From NCBI RefSeq assembly GCF_036178845.1, contig NZ_CP108070.1, forward strand, positions 2,542,001 to 2,606,000: DNA of 64,000 nucleotides, written 5' to 3'. How positions within the stretch are numbered: the first letter of the stretch is position 1; the number at the start of each line of letters is the position of its first letter. The notes beneath the pieces were generated by a model, which worked only from the letters and a program-made list of their open reading frames with translations, was not told the DNA's origin and made no database searches. The position numbers and the translations under genes are program-made. Shown here in pieces: positions 63,365 to 64,000 of this stretch. This stretch comes from Streptomyces sp. NBC_00271. GTDB lineage: Bacteria; Actinomycetota; Actinomycetes; Streptomycetales; Streptomycetaceae.

Positions 63365-63598
63365 GTGAGGCTTGTCGTCGATCTCAACCGCTGCCAGGGA
63401 TACGCGCAGTGCGCGTTCCTGGCTCCCGATGTTTTCGCCATGCACGGGGACGAGTCCCTGCTCTACAACCCCGAGGTCGAGGAGGATCGGCGCGAGGACA
63501 TGGCGCGAGCCGTGGCCGCGTGTCCCGTCCAGGCCATCGTGGTGGACGCGAACTCCCCCGGCGGGAACCCCGGAACCGACCGGGAGGCCGACCGGTGA
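63365..63598 (+). CDS. Ferredoxin, 3Fe-4S type
   Basis: A 77-residue ferredoxin with Cys10 and Cys16 in RCQGYAQC and a third Cys in AACPVQAI. The position between the first two cysteines that would bind a fourth iron is Tyr13, so a 3Fe-4S cluster is expected. Such ferredoxins serve cytochromes P450 or Rieske-type enzymes. The GTG start is at 63365. The stop overlaps the next gene (GTGA), a FAD reductase, making a redox pair. No P450 gene is in the window; it may lie beyond the right end. Confidence 0.9.
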   Translation: MRLVVDLNRCQGYAQCAFLAPDVFAMHGDESLLYNPEVEEDRREDMARAVAACPVQAIVVDANSPGGNPGTDREADR

Positions 63599-64000
63599 CC
63601 GCCGACGGATCGCTGGACCGGCTCAAGCGTGCGGGTCGCATCGTCGTCGTCGGCGCCTCGCTTGCGGGACTTCGGGCCGCGGAGACCTTGCGCGAGAAGG
63701 GGTTCGCCGGTTCTCTCACGATGATCGGGGACGAGCGCCACGAGCCGTACGACCGACCGCCGTTGTCCAAGCAGGTCCTGCTGGGCAGGGCGACGGCGGA
63801 CCGCACCGGCCTCCCCCGGCACCGCGCCATCGACGCGCAGTGGCGCCTCGGGGTTCCGGCCACCGGCCTCGACATGGCGGCCCGGCGGGTACGGCTGGCC
63901 GACGGCGACGAGGTGGAGTACGACCGGCTGCTCATCGCCACCGGTGTCCGGGCCAGACCCTGGCCCCAGGAGGACGAGGCCGAGCTCGACGGGGTGTTCG
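63595..64000 (+). CDS. FAD-dependent ferredoxin reductase (5' part)
   Basis: The first 135 codons, cut off by the window end. The FAD-binding motif IVVVGASLAGLRAAETLREKGF, the YDRPPLSKQVL segment and the second nucleotide-binding motif LLIATGVRARPWP identify an NAD(P)H-dependent ferredoxin/putidaredoxin reductase-like enzyme. It is coupled to the upstream ferredoxin by a GTGA overlap and would reduce it. Confidence 0.9.
   Translation, partial: MTADGSLDRLKRAGRIVVVGASLAGLRAAETLREKGFAGSLTMIGDERHEPYDRPPLSKQVLLGRATADRTGLPRHRAIDAQWRLGVPATGLDMAARRVRLADGDEVEYDRLLIATGVRARPWPQEDEAELDGVF

Noticed and set aside
63365..64000. Part of a P450 gene cluster
   Set aside because: The ferredoxin and reductase pair fits this, but no P450 is visible before the window ends, so it is not claimed.

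Overview
The window is a high-GC actinobacterial chromosome segment, almost certainly from Streptomyces. The evidence is third-position G/C bias, frequent GTG/TTG starts, GGAGG-type ribosome sites, rare TTA codons, MurT/GatD, a WhiJ-type regulator triad, an F420-type oxidoreductase and the gene order. From memory and unchecked, much of the order follows the S. coelicolor SCO1212-SCO1260 region, while the glyoxylate-metE block resembles SCO0981-SCO0985 and is placed inside it.

Layout. 1-7.8 kb: end of murT, gatD, a 6-phosphofructokinase, a CtaG-like membrane protein, and a PASTA lipoprotein next to a membrane Ser/Thr kinase that lacks PASTA repeats. 7.8-12 kb (minus strand): LytTR regulator, DUF485 protein, sodium/solute symporter and LytS-type kinase, apparently one operon. 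12-14.8 kb: Lrp regulator with ddaH and rocD, which feed methylarginine/arginine carbon towards glutamate semialdehyde. 14.9-16.8 kb: a small helical-repeat protein, a MarR/GbsR-like regulator behind a 32-bp perfect palindrome, ridA and a HxlR regulator. 16.9-22.6 kb: a RamB-like regulator divergent from aceA-aceB-3-hydroxybutyryl-CoA dehydrogenase. This operon looks damaged: aceA reads through its expected stop, aceB has a one-base frameshift in a G run, and the dehydrogenase has an abnormal C-terminus.

22.4-28.0 kb looks like a decayed integrative element. It carries a truncated TPR gene, an orphan C-terminal fragment, a lipoprotein, an SMI1/KNR4 protein, a glutaredoxin and an integrase lacking its N-terminal half. 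It is flanked by two copies of the dehydrogenase 3' end, the second of which is an isolated remnant just before metE. 28.1-30.9 kb: a cobalamin riboswitch and metE. 31-33 kb: GNAT, CGNR protein and PlsC. 33-39.3 kb (minus): secreted tripeptidyl aminopeptidase, then the complete ureABCFGD cluster with overlapping genes. 39.5-42.6 kb: an orphan Phd-type antitoxin, a ClpP paralogue, and a ydaO-type (c-di-AMP) riboswitch leading an NlpC/P60 hydrolase.

42.6-44.7 kb: a WhiJ-like cluster (anti-sigma-like ATPase, HTH protein with two TTA codons, DUF397 protein). 44.6-49.2 kb: biotin genes bioF (minus) and bioB-bioA-bioD (plus); BioB carries a Cys/His-rich repeat tail. 49.3-53.7 kb: a LuxR regulator without an ATPase domain, divergent from a secreted lipase, then a methyltransferase and a toxin-antitoxin-like pair. 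53.9-64 kb: an ABC exporter pair, F420-type oxidoreductase, GNAT, two overlapping CNNM/CBS membrane proteins, an SGNH hydrolase, a DUF4326 protein, a membrane protein, and a 3Fe-4S-type ferredoxin with its FAD reductase cut off by the window end. I saw no tRNA, rRNA, CRISPR array or insertion sequence.
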